A DNA stretch of 64,000 nucleotides from Methylotenera versatilis 301. Its GTDB lineage: Bacteria; Pseudomonadota; Gammaproteobacteria; Burkholderiales; Methylophilaceae. Shown piece by piece: positions 54,596 through 63,742 of this stretch. Every line of letters starts with the position of its first letter. Within the stretch, counting starts at the first letter, position 1. The notes under the pieces were generated by a model. The model saw only the letters and a program-made list of their open reading frames with translations. It was not told the origin of the DNA and did no database searches. Made by a program: the position numbers and the translations under genes. The stretch is from contig NC_014207.1 of NCBI RefSeq assembly GCF_000093025.1, positions 1,054,001 to 1,118,000 of the forward strand, read 5' to 3'.

Positions 54596-54638
54596 TGTAC
54601 GTTAACCCACAGAGCCATTGTTAAATATACTGTAATTT
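54596..54638 (+). promoter_or_regulatory. Operator B: class II site and -10, DUF3943 gene
   Basis: TGTACG-TTAA-CCCACA (54596-54611), GA, 19 bases, TAATTT (54633-54638). Predicted start about 54645; leader 49 bases. A TATACT at 54626 is close but off register. Confidence 0.65.
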
Positions 54639-54693
54639 AAACGCTAGGGCGATATTGCTCAAATCACCTCGATTAAATTACAGAAAATTTAAC

Positions 54694-56172
54694 ATGAAAA
54701 CAAAAAAACTGAGCTCTAAATTATCCTCATTACCAAAGCTTGGCAGTATGAAGAGGGTAGTTATCAGTGCCATCACCATATTGTATACAGCATCAGCAAA
54801 TTCGGCATTTGCCGATGAAGCTAGCATGGTTGATGAATCAAAAAATAATCTCGAACCCAAAAAAGAACTGGTCGTTAAAAGAGAAGCGAATAAAAGCTAC
54901 TTAATTCCGGCAGCAGAGATTGTTGGGTTTGATTTCCTTTTAAATCAGTTTAATCGCCGTTACAGCGGGATTTCAGATTACGACTCAAATTTAAATACAA
55001 TTAGACATAATCTATCAAGCAGTTGGAAGGATGATAAAGATCCTTTTAGCATCAACCAGCTAGGGCATCCTTATCAAGGTTCTATGTATCATGGTTTCGC
55101 GCGATCTGCGGGGCTGAACTATTGGGAGTCCTTAGGTTATACGCTAGGCGGTAGCGCCTTCTGGGAGATAGCGGGTGAAAAAGTACCACCTTCCAAAAAT
55201 GATATGATTTCAACAGGATTCGGTGGTTCTTTTCTCGGCGAGGCATTATTTAGAATGTCAAACTTAGTGCTTGAGCGAGGCGGTAGCACGCCAAGTGTCT
55301 GGCGTGAGGCAGGCGCCGCAATGATCTCACCATCCGCTGGTTTCAACCGATTTGCTTTAGGCGATAGGTTTGATGCAGTTTTTGCAAGCAATGATCCTGC
55401 TTACTACAGCCGCTTGCAGCTTGGCATTAGCAACACCGTGAGTGGTAGCCCAGGCACTGCAGATGAAATTAAACGTAATGATGGCCAATTAGATTTCGTA
55501 CTAGGTTATGGTCTGCCAGGCAAGCCAGGCTACACTTATACACGCCCTTTTGACTATTTTGTTTTTCAAAGTACGGCTTCAACTGCTAATGTATTTGAAA
55601 ATTTAATGACGCGTGGCCTACTGTTTGGTACTGAGTACCAAGCGGGTGATAATTATCGTGGCATATGGGGTTTATATGGCAGCTATGATTACATTTCACC
55701 GCAAACTTTTCGAATTTCCAGCACAGCCTTATCATTAGGTACCACTGGGCAGTTATGGCTGAGTGAATCAATTGCGTTACAAAGTACAATCATGGGCGGT
55801 TTAGGCTATGCAGCGGTAGGTACCAATAATGGTAAAACTGAAGAAGATTATCACTATGGTGTGGCGCCACAGGGCTTAGTGGAGTTACGTGCTATTTTTG
55901 GCAAAAAAGCTTCTTTAGATTTTACTGGTCGCGAATATTTTGTCAGTGATGTCGATAATGAACACCAAGGTGGGCATGACAACATTGTGCGCGCAGATGT
56001 TGCTTTTACTTACCGCATTCAAGAAAAACATGCAGTTTCAATCAAATATCAGTGGAATCAGCGTGATGCAACTTTCTCTAATCTTGATGACAGAAAGCAA
56101 TCAACTGGTACATTAGGTATCTACTACACTTTCCTAGGGCATGATGGTTTTGGTGAAACAGACTGGCGCTAA
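54694..56172 (+). CDS. DUF3943 exported protein (outer-membrane-like)
   Basis: 492 residues from the ATG at 54694; a TTG 13 codons earlier and a second ATG at 54748 are options. Signal (VVISAITILYTASANSAFA) is near residue 20-40. The DUF3943 core is clear: NQLGHPYQGSMYHGFARSAG, YTLGGSAFWEIAGE, KNDMISTGFGGSFLGEALFRMS. The C-terminal half is a series of amphipathic strands ending YTFLGHDGFGETDW, suiting a beta-barrel. Function unknown. Operator B lies upstream. Confidence 0.87.
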   Translation: MKTKKLSSKLSSLPKLGSMKRVVISAITILYTASANSAFADEASMVDESKNNLEPKKELVVKREANKSYLIPAAEIVGFDFLLNQFNRRYSGISDYDSNLNTIRHNLSSSWKDDKDPFSINQLGHPYQGSMYHGFARSAGLNYWESLGYTLGGSAFWEIAGEKVPPSKNDMISTGFGGSFLGEALFRMSNLVLERGGSTPSVWREAGAAMISPSAGFNRFALGDRFDAVFASNDPAYYSRLQLGISNTVSGSPGTADEIKRNDGQLDFVLGYGLPGKPGYTYTRPFDYFVFQSTASTANVFENLMTRGLLFGTEYQAGDNYRGIWGLYGSYDYISPQTFRISSTALSLGTTGQLWLSESIALQSTIMGGLGYAAVGTNNGKTEEDYHYGVAPQGLVELRAIFGKKASLDFTGREYFVSDVDNEHQGGHDNIVRADVAFTYRIQEKHAVSIKYQWNQRDATFSNLDDRKQSTGTLGIYYTFLGHDGFGETDWR

Positions 56173-56257
56173 GGTTTTAGTACCAGTCTGTTTTGTATTG
56201 AAGGTCTATATGTTTATTACTGCATCGCTTACTCACTCACTTTGAATTGAGAAGCGC

Positions 56258-56440
56258 TTATCGATTATCTCTACGATCATCATGATCATTACCATGATCA
56301 TTCCTACCGTCGTCATGATCATGATGCTCATTACCCTCATGACGGCCGGAATCTCGATGATGTCCGTCATCGTATCCTCGTACATAGCAACCACTCAAAC
56401 CAATGACCATTAGGCTTAAAACCAGTAATAATTTTTTCAT
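56258..56440 (-). CDS. Small His/Asp-rich lipoprotein
   Basis: 60 residues. Lipobox LSGC after a signal (LLVLSLMVIG). The mature part is mostly His, Asp, Arg, Gly and Asn (DDGHHRDSGRHEGNEHH...), a plausible metal-binding tail. AAGGA lies six bases before the ATG. It follows the entericidin-like gene by 24 bp, likely in one transcript. Its tail resembles the one at 50443. Confidence 0.75.
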   Translation of the reverse strand: MKKLLLVLSLMVIGLSGCYVRGYDDGHHRDSGRHEGNEHHDHDDGRNDHGNDHDDRRDNR

Positions 56441-56464
56441 AGTAAATCCTTTTTTTTTAATGAG

Positions 56465-56617
56465 TTAGTTATGCTCACTCGCCTCATCTTTAATCGCTTT
56501 GCCGCCTTTTTCAATGTCTTTTCCAGCGCCTTCTACAGTATTACAACCTGTTAATGCCGCTATGCTGCCTATTAGAAATACGGTAGTAAGCATTAATGCA
56601 AAAGTTTTTTTAAACAT
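56465..56617 (-). CDS. Entericidin A/B-family lipoprotein
   Basis: 50 residues from the ATG at 56617, seven bases after GGAG. The signal ends LTGC, and the mature part NTVEGAGKDIEKGGKAIKDE is the entericidin signature. Entericidins are small membrane lipoproteins of a stationary-phase antidote/toxin pair. Here there is a single copy. It lies between the BON gene and the His-rich lipoprotein. Confidence 0.92.
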   Translation of the reverse strand: MFKKTFALMLTTVFLIGSIAALTGCNTVEGAGKDIEKGGKAIKDEASEHN

Positions 56618-56713
56618 GATGAATCTCCTTAATATAAAGCTAGTACACAATAATTTCACAAATAGATTAACTTTCTTGAAACAATCACGTACTAGGTATT
56701 GGTGAATTTGGAA

Positions 56714-57244
56714 TTACTCTTTTTTAAGTAACAAACTATTTTCAACTGATTTAACGCCTTCGATTTCAGAGGCAATTTTTCCAGCTTGTTTAATCTGATC
56801 TTCTGTTTCAACAAAACCACTTAACAAAACCACGCCGTGATTAGTTTTTACGCTGACTTTTAAGCTTTTTAAGCCTTCATCTTTTAATAAACTACCTTTA
56901 ACTTTTGAAGTAATTACACTGTCTTTTACAACACGTTTAACAGCTTTCTGTTCTGATTGTGATTTGTAATTAGTATATTCTTGTTCATCAAGCGTACCGT
57001 CCTTATCTGTATCTGCAGCAGCAAAGTGTTTAGCGAAAAGTTTTTCTTCTTTTACTTCCGCTTTAGTTAATGTGCTGCTGTTATCTACATCTAATGCCTT
57101 GAATGAAGTGGTGTAGGCCGATTGCTTAGCATCGCTTAAGTCTTCTGCAGCAAAGGCTTGTGTGCTTAATGCGGCGCTTGCTAAGGCCATAGCTAGTAAA
57201 GTAGATTTAAAATGTGAATGGTTGTTCTGAGATTTATTTTTCAT
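56714..57244 (-). CDS. Exported EF-hand and BON-domain protein
   Basis: 176 residues. Signal peptide ending AFAAED. An EF-hand-like calcium loop (DTDKDGTLDEQE, about 78-89, after a weaker DVDNSSTLTKAE) precedes a BON domain (about 107-174: VITSKVKGSLLKDEGLKSLKVSVKTNHGVVLLSGFVETEDQI). BON domains bind phospholipid or hold outer membranes. Periplasmic, osmotic/envelope stress role likely. Operator D lies 66 bases upstream; entericidin and His-rich lipoprotein genes follow. Confidence 0.92.
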   Translation of the reverse strand: MKNKSQNNHSHFKSTLLAMALASAALSTQAFAAEDLSDAKQSAYTTSFKALDVDNSSTLTKAEVKEEKLFAKHFAAADTDKDGTLDEQEYTNYKSQSEQKAVKRVVKDSVITSKVKGSLLKDEGLKSLKVSVKTNHGVVLLSGFVETEDQIKQAGKIASEIEGVKSVENSLLLKKE

Positions 57245-57282
57245 GGTGATTTCCTATAAGTAATGTAAAAGAACTACAATGC

Positions 57283-57325
57283 AGAGTAAGCGTATGGGCT
57301 AATCAGGTCTGTACGCTAGCCAACA
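57283..57325 (-). promoter_or_regulatory. Operator D: class II site and -10, BON/entericidin operon
   Basis: In transcription direction TGTTGG-CTAG-CGTACA (57325 to 57310), GA, 19 bases, TACTCT (57288 to 57283). Predicted start about 57276; leader 32 bases. Confidence 0.6.
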
Positions 57326-57558
57326 TAGTCACTACGTTGTTTTTTTAAACTTAGATTTAAAGTTGTCGGATTTAAAGTTTAAGGGTTGATGTAAAAACCA
57401 CTAAAGCTACGAATCAAAGTTTAAACAAATGAATAATATTGATAAGGTAATGAGTACCTAATGTTGACGATATAGCGTAAATTTGAATAGAATCTAGATA
57501 CAAATGGCACTGTGGGCTTTAAAACATGTAAATTGATGCACTTATGGTGATAAAACAA

Positions 57559-57587
57559 TTGACAGTTAAATTAAATGCCAGCAAAGT
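57559..57587 (+). promoter_or_regulatory. Possible HU promoter
   Basis: TTGACA (57559-57564) is a consensus -35, but the hexamer at 57582 (CAAAGT) is poor, so the promoter is uncertain. The remainder of 57326-57629 is AT-rich and shows nothing else that I can support. Confidence 0.3.
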
Positions 57588-57629
57588 AACGGTGCTTTTA
57601 TACAAACACTTATCAAGGGAACTAAATAT

Positions 57630-57902
57630 ATGAATAAATCTGAATTGATTGATGCTATCGCAGCAAGTGCTGGTCTTACTAAAGCGGATGCAGGTCGTGC
57701 TATTGATGCAACGACAGCAGCTATCACAGCAGCACTTAAAAATGGTGATGCAGTTACGCTTGTTGGTTTTGGTACATTTAAAGTAACACAACGTGCTGCT
57801 CGTACTGGTCGCAACCCACGTACAGGTGCTGAGTTGAAAATCGCTGCACGTAAAGCGCCAGCTTTCACTGCAGGTAAAACATTAAAAGATTCAGTTAATT
57901 AA
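57630..57902 (+). CDS. hupB: HU-family DNA-binding protein
   Basis: 90 residues: [27 protein letters not shown] and the diagnostic [30 protein letters not shown]. Forms a dimer that bends and compacts DNA. AAGGGAACT precedes the ATG. It lies within the stress island but is a housekeeping nucleoid protein. Own terminator. Confidence 0.96.
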   Translation: MNKSELIDAIAASAGLTKADAGRAIDATTAAITAALKNGDAVTLVGFGTFKVTQRAARTGRNPRTGAELKIAARKAPAFTAGKTLKDSVN

Positions 57903-57923
57903 TTCTGACTCTTGGTGAATGAT

Positions 57924-57953
57924 AAAAGGGAGCTATATGCTCCCTTTTGTTTT
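57924..57953 (+). terminator. Rho-independent terminator of the HU gene
   Basis: AAAAGGGAGC (57924-57933), TATAT loop, GCTCCCTTTT (57939-57948), then GTTTTAT. Perfect stem 21 bases after the stop. Confidence 0.95.
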
Positions 57954-58148
57954 ATATTGACACCGTTCAAACACAGGCAATTCCTTTGCCAAACATCTCT
58001 TCTAATTACTGCAAGTCAGTAGCGTATTCACTGTGCTACTCTAATATCGAACTTTGATTAGTATGGAACTTAGGTTCATTCTCTTAATCATATTAATGAG
58101 TATTTTTAAAAAATCGTTAAATTTTTCATTTAAAGAAAGCGATTTGAT

Positions 58149-58568
58149 TTGAAAAAAACAATTCCAACCATTGGTTTAGTCCTCACTCTTGCTTTCTTGA
58201 CTTGGTTCTTTCTAATAAACAACCAGAATCAAAGTTCCACTAAGCAAGAAGTTACGCAACTGGAGCGTATGGGCGATGAGTGCGTCGGTATTTCAGAAAA
58301 AGCCGTGATTGGCATGACGCCAGTAGTTGAGTTTCAAAAGCTAGAGTTGCTGAGCCGAAAAGCGAACGTATTAAAGAACTGTATGGCAGACAGAGGCTTT
58401 CGTGAAGATCCTGCTTGGCGGAAATATGCGGAGCCGCTAGCTAAGGCCATTGCTTCAGAGCAAAAAATTTCTTTTTATGAGGCGATAGAAACCATGAGAA
58501 AAGCCGATATGCTGCTTTTCAAAAAGCAGCCTCAGCATCCATTGTATTGGCTTGCTAGCAAGAGTTAG
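58149..58568 (+). CDS. Small membrane-anchored protein, unknown
   Basis: 139 residues from a TTG start (58149). One N-terminal helix (about 6-24, PTIGLVLTLAFLTWFFLIN) anchors an otherwise polar, helical part with two Cys (GDECVGIS and VLKNCMAD) likely disulphide-bonded in the periplasm. No recognised domain. It lies upstream of, and close to, the secreted protease gene. Confidence 0.65.
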   Translation: MKKTIPTIGLVLTLAFLTWFFLINNQNQSSTKQEVTQLERMGDECVGISEKAVIGMTPVVEFQKLELLSRKANVLKNCMADRGFREDPAWRKYAEPLAKAIASEQKISFYEAIETMRKADMLLFKKQPQHPLYWLASKS

Positions 58569-58629
58569 GTTTTTACTTGGGGTTAATTGCAGAATCAATA
58601 ATGAAAGACCAATAACTAAAGGATCAATG

Positions 58630-59643
58630 ATGAGAAAGCTACTTCTACTTGCAGCAATAAGCGCAAATGTAACCATTGCCTACGCTCAACCTAATATAGG
58701 TGAAATTTTGGCGCTGAGCGATTCTTTGGTACAGGTTGCAGTAGAGCTCCCTAATGGCATCACCGGTAATGGCTCTGGGGTTGTGGTCAGTAAGGAGTAC
58801 GTGGCGACCAATTGCCATGTTTTGGCTAACGCCAAAGGCGCTAACATTATTAAATACCATGATGCCTATCAACCAATCGGTTTGAAAGCTGACTGGAAGC
58901 ATGATTTATGTTTACTGAAGTTTGATAACTTACCATTTAAGGTCGCGCCCATGCGTGATAGCAGTACTTTGAAGTACGAGGAAGAGATATTCAGCCTAGG
59001 TTATCCCATCGGCAATAACGTGCCGCAGCCTTCATATGGCAGCATTAAGGGCTCATACCCGTTAGACGATAGCGTGGTGATTCGCACCAGTGCTGCTTTT
59101 GCCATGGGCTCAAGTGGTGGTGCTTTGTTTGACCAACAATTTAATCTTATTGGCATCACCAGTTTTAAAAGCCCAGGTTCGCATGGTTTCTTCTATAACC
59201 TGCCTGTAGAGTGGATAAAAGCGTTGTTTGACTCGCCAGATATATTGTCATTGAACACGAATGATGTGCCGTTCTGGGCTCTACCCTTAGAACAAAGGCC
59301 TTATTTTATGCAGGTGGTCATTCCTTACCAAAATAAGGAGTGGGTGGCTTTAAAGAAAATAGCGCAAGCTTGGACTATGCAAGAACCTAAATCATCCGAT
59401 GCTTGGTACTTTTTAGGTTTAGCAGAAGAGGGCGCAAATCAAACAGTATCAGCCAAAGAAGACTTGAATAAAGCTCAAACTTTAAATACACGTCATTTAG
59501 ATGCATTGGTGGCTTTGTCTGACATTGCATATTTACAAAAAGATTTAACGGCGCTTGAAACACTCAAAGTTAAAATCGACCCGCTTGATCAAGAGCAAGG
59601 TGAGTTGATTTCACAAAAAATTAACCAGCTCAAAAACCAATAA
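58630..59643 (+). CDS. Secreted trypsin-like serine protease with C-terminal helical repeats
   Basis: 337 residues from the ATG at 58630, six bases after AAGGA; an adjacent upstream ATG is alternative. Signal peptide ends AYAQP. Catalytic triad: His in VATNCHVLAN, Asp in KHDLCLLKFDN, Ser in MGSSGGALFD, as in DegP/trypsin-2 clan proteases. The C-terminal about 90 residues have TPR-like helices (AWYFLGLAEEGANQTVSAKEDLNKAQTL). No PDZ domain. Periplasmic quality control is a fair guess. Confidence 0.88.
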   Translation: MRKLLLLAAISANVTIAYAQPNIGEILALSDSLVQVAVELPNGITGNGSGVVVSKEYVATNCHVLANAKGANIIKYHDAYQPIGLKADWKHDLCLLKFDNLPFKVAPMRDSSTLKYEEEIFSLGYPIGNNVPQPSYGSIKGSYPLDDSVVIRTSAAFAMGSSGGALFDQQFNLIGITSFKSPGSHGFFYNLPVEWIKALFDSPDILSLNTNDVPFWALPLEQRPYFMQVVIPYQNKEWVALKKIAQAWTMQEPKSSDAWYFLGLAEEGANQTVSAKEDLNKAQTLNTRHLDALVALSDIAYLQKDLTALETLKVKIDPLDQEQGELISQKINQLKNQ

Positions 59644-59942
59644 ATAATCTAATTATTCTTTCAGCTTATTCTTTCAGCGTTTACATTTCATCGAGCATTA
59701 CATTAATTACTCATTAGCCCTTGGCCGTTTGATTGTGATTTGTAGTATGTTTAAAGTTAATTTAACCTATTTTTACCCTTCTGTTCTATACACCTTTTCT
59801 ACATTTTATTTTAGATAATGTGATTGTAAAGGTGCGTATATTTTAATTAGGATTTCTTAAATTCGATTTAACTTCATTCAATGCTAATCCAAAAGTGGCA
59901 ATGTGAATTACATGTCGCTATTGCAAGATATAAAGGTGAGTA

Positions 59943-62900
59943 ATGATTACCTCAGAAGGCAATATAAAGTCTACTCGAGAAGACAAAGGTAAAGTTGGTG
60001 CTCGAATTGCAAATCAAGCTCATGAAGCCACTTCAAAAGTTAATGGTAAACCTACTGTTTCTGAGATAAACACTTTAGTTGTCATGTTTAATAATGGGCA
60101 CTTAGATGAAAGTAAACAACTAGCCCTTAGTTTTACTCAACGGTATCCACGAGACGGTTTTGGCTGGAAAGTCTTAGGTGCAGTCTTTCAGCAACTGGGT
60201 TTGTTCGAACAAGCTCATGATGCTTTACAAAAAGCCGCGGACTTTCTGCCTAAAGACAGTGAGGCTCAATATAACTTAGGCAATTTTTTTTATGATCAGC
60301 AGCAATTAGACGATGCTGCTAAGTACTATAAAAAAGCGATTAAGTTGACTCCTAATTTTGCCAAGGCACATTACAACTTAGGTAATGTACTTAAAAGCCT
60401 GAATAGTTTAGAGCAGGCCAAAGCAAGTTATAAGTGTGCCTTGCGGATAGAAGTGGATAACGTACAGGCGATGTGTAATCTTGCTCAGGTACTTTACGAA
60501 CAGGATTTTTTTTCTGAAGCTATCATCTACTTTCAGCAGGCATTAAGCATACAAGATAATTTTTCTATTGCATATGTTGGATTGGGAGCTGCTTTCCAAG
60601 CAACTGGGCAACTGCCGGGAGCTGAAGCAAACTTTAGGAAAGCCATTGCTATTAATCCTAATGACGCAGAGGCTCTTAGCAACCTAGGTGGGGTTTTAAA
60701 AACATTGGGGCGACTATCTGAGGCTGAGATTTGCTACAGAACATTGCTAACAATCACTCCAGAAAATTTTGATACATATATTAAGCTAGGCTCATTGTTA
60801 AAGAGCATGGGTAACATTGCTGAATCAACCGCTTGTTTTAAGAAGGCATTAAGTATTAACTCTCAGCTAGAGGAGGCTCAGAACGATCTCGGGTTAGCCC
60901 TGGCTGAGCAAGGACGATACTCTGAGGCAGAAGCCTGTTACCAAAATGCCATTAAAATTGAGCCTAATTTCTGGAAAGCGTATAACAATCTTGGGCTTAC
61001 TCTATATAACATGGGGCGATTTAATGAGGCTGAAGCTGCTTTTGATAAAGCAATAACATTAGACGCTAACGAAGCTTTAATCTATAGCAATTTGAGTCTG
61101 CCTTTAGTTGCCCAGGGGCAAATTAAGAGAGCTGAAGCCTGCCTCAGAAGAGCCATAGAAGTTAACCCAGAGTATGTCAATGCATACATCAATCTGGGGA
61201 CCAATTACTTGGCGCAAGGGTTAGCTAAAGAGGCAGAGTCTGTTTTTTTACAGGCGCTAAAGTTTGACCAGAAGTCAACTAAGTCTAAAAGTAATCTATT
61301 ATTTACCTTGAATTACTCTGGTGGGCACAGCGCAGAGTATAGACTTGAGCAGGCTTGTCAATATGGCCAAATCGTTGATGAGAAGGTAAGTTATGTATTC
61401 ACATCATGGCAACAAGTTCTCAACGTGAAGCGCTTGAAAGTAGGACTAGTCTCTGGCGATTTACGTCAGCACCCAGTAGCCTATTTTTTAGAAAACTTGG
61501 CTAAACATATAGACTCTTCACGATTTGAGTTAATTGCATATACAACAGACATTCGGGAAGATGAACTGACTGCAAGGCTTAAACCTCATTTCTCTGGCTG
61601 GAAATCTCTAGTTGGCTTGAGTGATCAGGCTGCGGCCGAGCTTATCCATAATCAAGGCATTCACATTCTGATGGACTTATCTGGACATACAGCTGAGAAC
61701 AGGTTGCCTATATTTGCTTACAGGCCGGCACCGATACAAGTTAGTTGGTTAGGTTATTTTGCCACCACAGGTATGGCATCAATGGATTTTTTTATCGCTG
61801 ATAAAATCGGTGTGCCAGAGCAAAATAAAACACAGTTCATTGAAAAGGTTAAGTACGTACCTGATACAAGGCTTTGTTTTACAGCACCCAGCTCATTAAT
61901 AGATATTTCACCATTACCCGCGCTGGCAAATGGTTATATTACATTTGCTAGTTTTCAAACAATGGTCAAAGCAGGCGATGAGGTTCTTGCTTTATGGGCT
62001 GAAGTGTTGAAAGCCTTACCAACCTCCAGATTACGTTGGCAATGTAAGTCCTTTGCAGATGCTACAGTGGCTGATGACCTAAGAAATCGTTTAGCGAAGC
62101 ACGGTATTGAACCCGATAGGTTGATATTGTTAGGTTCAGTATCACGTGATGCGTATTTAGAAGCCCATGCTGAGGTTGACATGATATTAGATACATTCCC
62201 ATATCCCGGAGGTACTACTACATGCGAAGCTTTATGGATGGGTGTTCCTACTCTGACACTAGCAGGAGATACGCTCATAGCAGGACAAGGAGCTAGCTTG
62301 ATGACGGCAGCAGGGCTAGGTGAATGGGTTGCTGAAAGCAAAAAAGACTACGTCAGTAAGGCATTATCAATTGCGACAGATGTTCATCGACTTAGTCAAA
62401 TGAGAATGGAGCTTAGGGAGAAGGTCTTAGTTTCCCCATTATTTAATGCACCACAATTTGCAAAAAATATGGAAAATGCTTTGTGGGAAATGTGGAATGA
62501 GAAATCAATGAATCATTCCAAACAAAATCCTAAGCAAGATGAAGATGATTTAGTTTTAAGTCAAAGTGCCGATGATAAATGTGCGCAATCATTCAATAGT
62601 GATTTGGTCATTGTCAGTACAACAGCGTATTCGGAAAGCGACTTCTGGGCTAAGTCTCCACTAGGTCTTTCTTTGCCAAGACATCTTAAACAGAGTTCAA
62701 GATTTATCGTTAATGTTGCTTTCGAAAATTCCCGCTCATTGCCAGAGGTATTGAATGAGTTTATTGATCAAGCAAATGATGACGCAGTGCTAATTTTTAT
62801 TCAGGATAATGTTTGGATAGATGAAGCTAATTTAGCTGATAAAGTTATAGAGGGTTTGAGTGAGTTTGATGTGATAGGCGTTGCGGGCAATCATCGCAGA

Positions 62901-63524
62901 CTTCCAAATCAGCCTTCTTGGGCATTTTTGGATACTCAATTTACTTGGGATGAAGAGGATAATTTAAGTGGGCAAATTGCACATGGCAAGAATGCTTTTG
63001 GCGAAGTGGAGGTTTTTGGCAAAGCACCCGCAGAATGTGAGCTGTTAGATGGCATTTTTCTCGCAACAAAAAAATCCACCATAGCACTAAATAATCTTAG
63101 ATTTGATCATCAGTTTGATTATGATTTTTTTGATATGGATTTTTGCCGCAGTGCTAGGGCTTGTGGTTTGAAGCTAGGTACTTGGTTAATTAGTCTGACG
63201 CAGCAGCGCGCAGCTTCAATCGGCAGCGCGTATTGGCGAGAGAAGTATCAAGATTATCTCAATAAGTGGGAGCAATGCACAGAAGCTGCAAATGAAAGTG
63301 AGATACAGTTAAGTAACTCTAACAATCAAGAGTTACAAAATGTCATTAGCGAAGTTTTTCAAATGGCTTTGGAGTATCAGAATGCTGGGCAGCTAGAGCA
63401 AGCTAAACAGCTATATCAAGAAATTCTTACTATACAACCTCAGCATGCTGGTGCTAGTTACAATTTAAATATGATTACAGCCCAAATAAAGGTTGTAGAC
63501 GCCGGAATCCTGCCAATTTTCTAA
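59943..63524 (+). CDS. TPR/O-GlcNAc-transferase-like glycosyltransferase fused to a GT2-type domain
   Basis: 1193 residues, cytoplasmic. About twelve TPR units of 34 residues (about 40-455), then a GT41/SPINDLY-type catalytic domain (about 495-850: KRLKVGLVSGDLRQHPVAYF, SWLGYFATTGMASMDFFIAD, ILDTFPYPGGTTTCEALWMGVPTLT), then a domain about 885-1105 resembling GT2_5 sugar transferases (DLVIVSTTAYSESDF, VLIFIQDNVWID, ECELLDGIFLATKK, YDFFDMDFCRSARACG), and a last TPR pair. It likely glycosylates proteins or surface polymer. A methyltransferase gene follows. Confidence 0.9.
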   Translation: MITSEGNIKSTREDKGKVGARIANQAHEATSKVNGKPTVSEINTLVVMFNNGHLDESKQLALSFTQRYPRDGFGWKVLGAVFQQLGLFEQAHDALQKAADFLPKDSEAQYNLGNFFYDQQQLDDAAKYYKKAIKLTPNFAKAHYNLGNVLKSLNSLEQAKASYKCALRIEVDNVQAMCNLAQVLYEQDFFSEAIIYFQQALSIQDNFSIAYVGLGAAFQATGQLPGAEANFRKAIAINPNDAEALSNLGGVLKTLGRLSEAEICYRTLLTITPENFDTYIKLGSLLKSMGNIAESTACFKKALSINSQLEEAQNDLGLALAEQGRYSEAEACYQNAIKIEPNFWKAYNNLGLTLYNMGRFNEAEAAFDKAITLDANEALIYSNLSLPLVAQGQIKRAEACLRRAIEVNPEYVNAYINLGTNYLAQGLAKEAESVFLQALKFDQKSTKSKSNLLFTLNYSGGHSAEYRLEQACQYGQIVDEKVSYVFTSWQQVLNVKRLKVGLVSGDLRQHPVAYFLENLAKHIDSSRFELIAYTTDIREDELTARLKPHFSGWKSLVGLSDQAAAELIHNQGIHILMDLSGHTAENRLPIFAYRPAPIQVSWLGYFATTGMASMDFFIADKIGVPEQNKTQFIEKVKYVPDTRLCFTAPSSLIDISPLPALANGYITFASFQTMVKAGDEVLALWAEVLKALPTSRLRWQCKSFADATVADDLRNRLAKHGIEPDRLILLGSVSRDAYLEAHAEVDMILDTFPYPGGTTTCEALWMGVPTLTLAGDTLIAGQGASLMTAAGLGEWVAESKKDYVSKALSIATDVHRLSQMRMELREKVLVSPLFNAPQFAKNMENALWEMWNEKSMNHSKQNPKQDEDDLVLSQSADDKCAQSFNSDLVIVSTTAYSESDFWAKSPLGLSLPRHLKQSSRFIVNVAFENSRSLPEVLNEFIDQANDDAVLIFIQDNVWIDEANLADKVIEGLSEFDVIGVAGNHRRLPNQPSWAFLDTQFTWDEEDNLSGQIAHGKNAFGEVEVFGKAPAECELLDGIFLATKKSTIALNNLRFDHQFDYDFFDMDFCRSARACGLKLGTWLISLTQQRAASIGSAYWREKYQDYLNKWEQCTEAANESEIQLSNSNNQELQNVISEVFQMALEYQNAGQLEQAKQLYQEILTIQPQHAGASYNLNMITAQIKVVDAGILPIF

Positions 63525-63742
63525 ACGTATTGATATAAAAATATTAATAAATACTAGCAATTAACTCTCTAGTAATTCATAAATTTGGAGTGTATTTCAC
63601 TCTCATATCAAAGCTTTTATTGAGTTACACATGAATGATAATGTCCTTTAGACAAGTGGACTTTTTGAATGTGTTGGCTAAGCGCAAGTCAATTTCAATG
63701 ACCACTTTAAATTTATCATAACTTAATAGAGTGGTGAACAAA

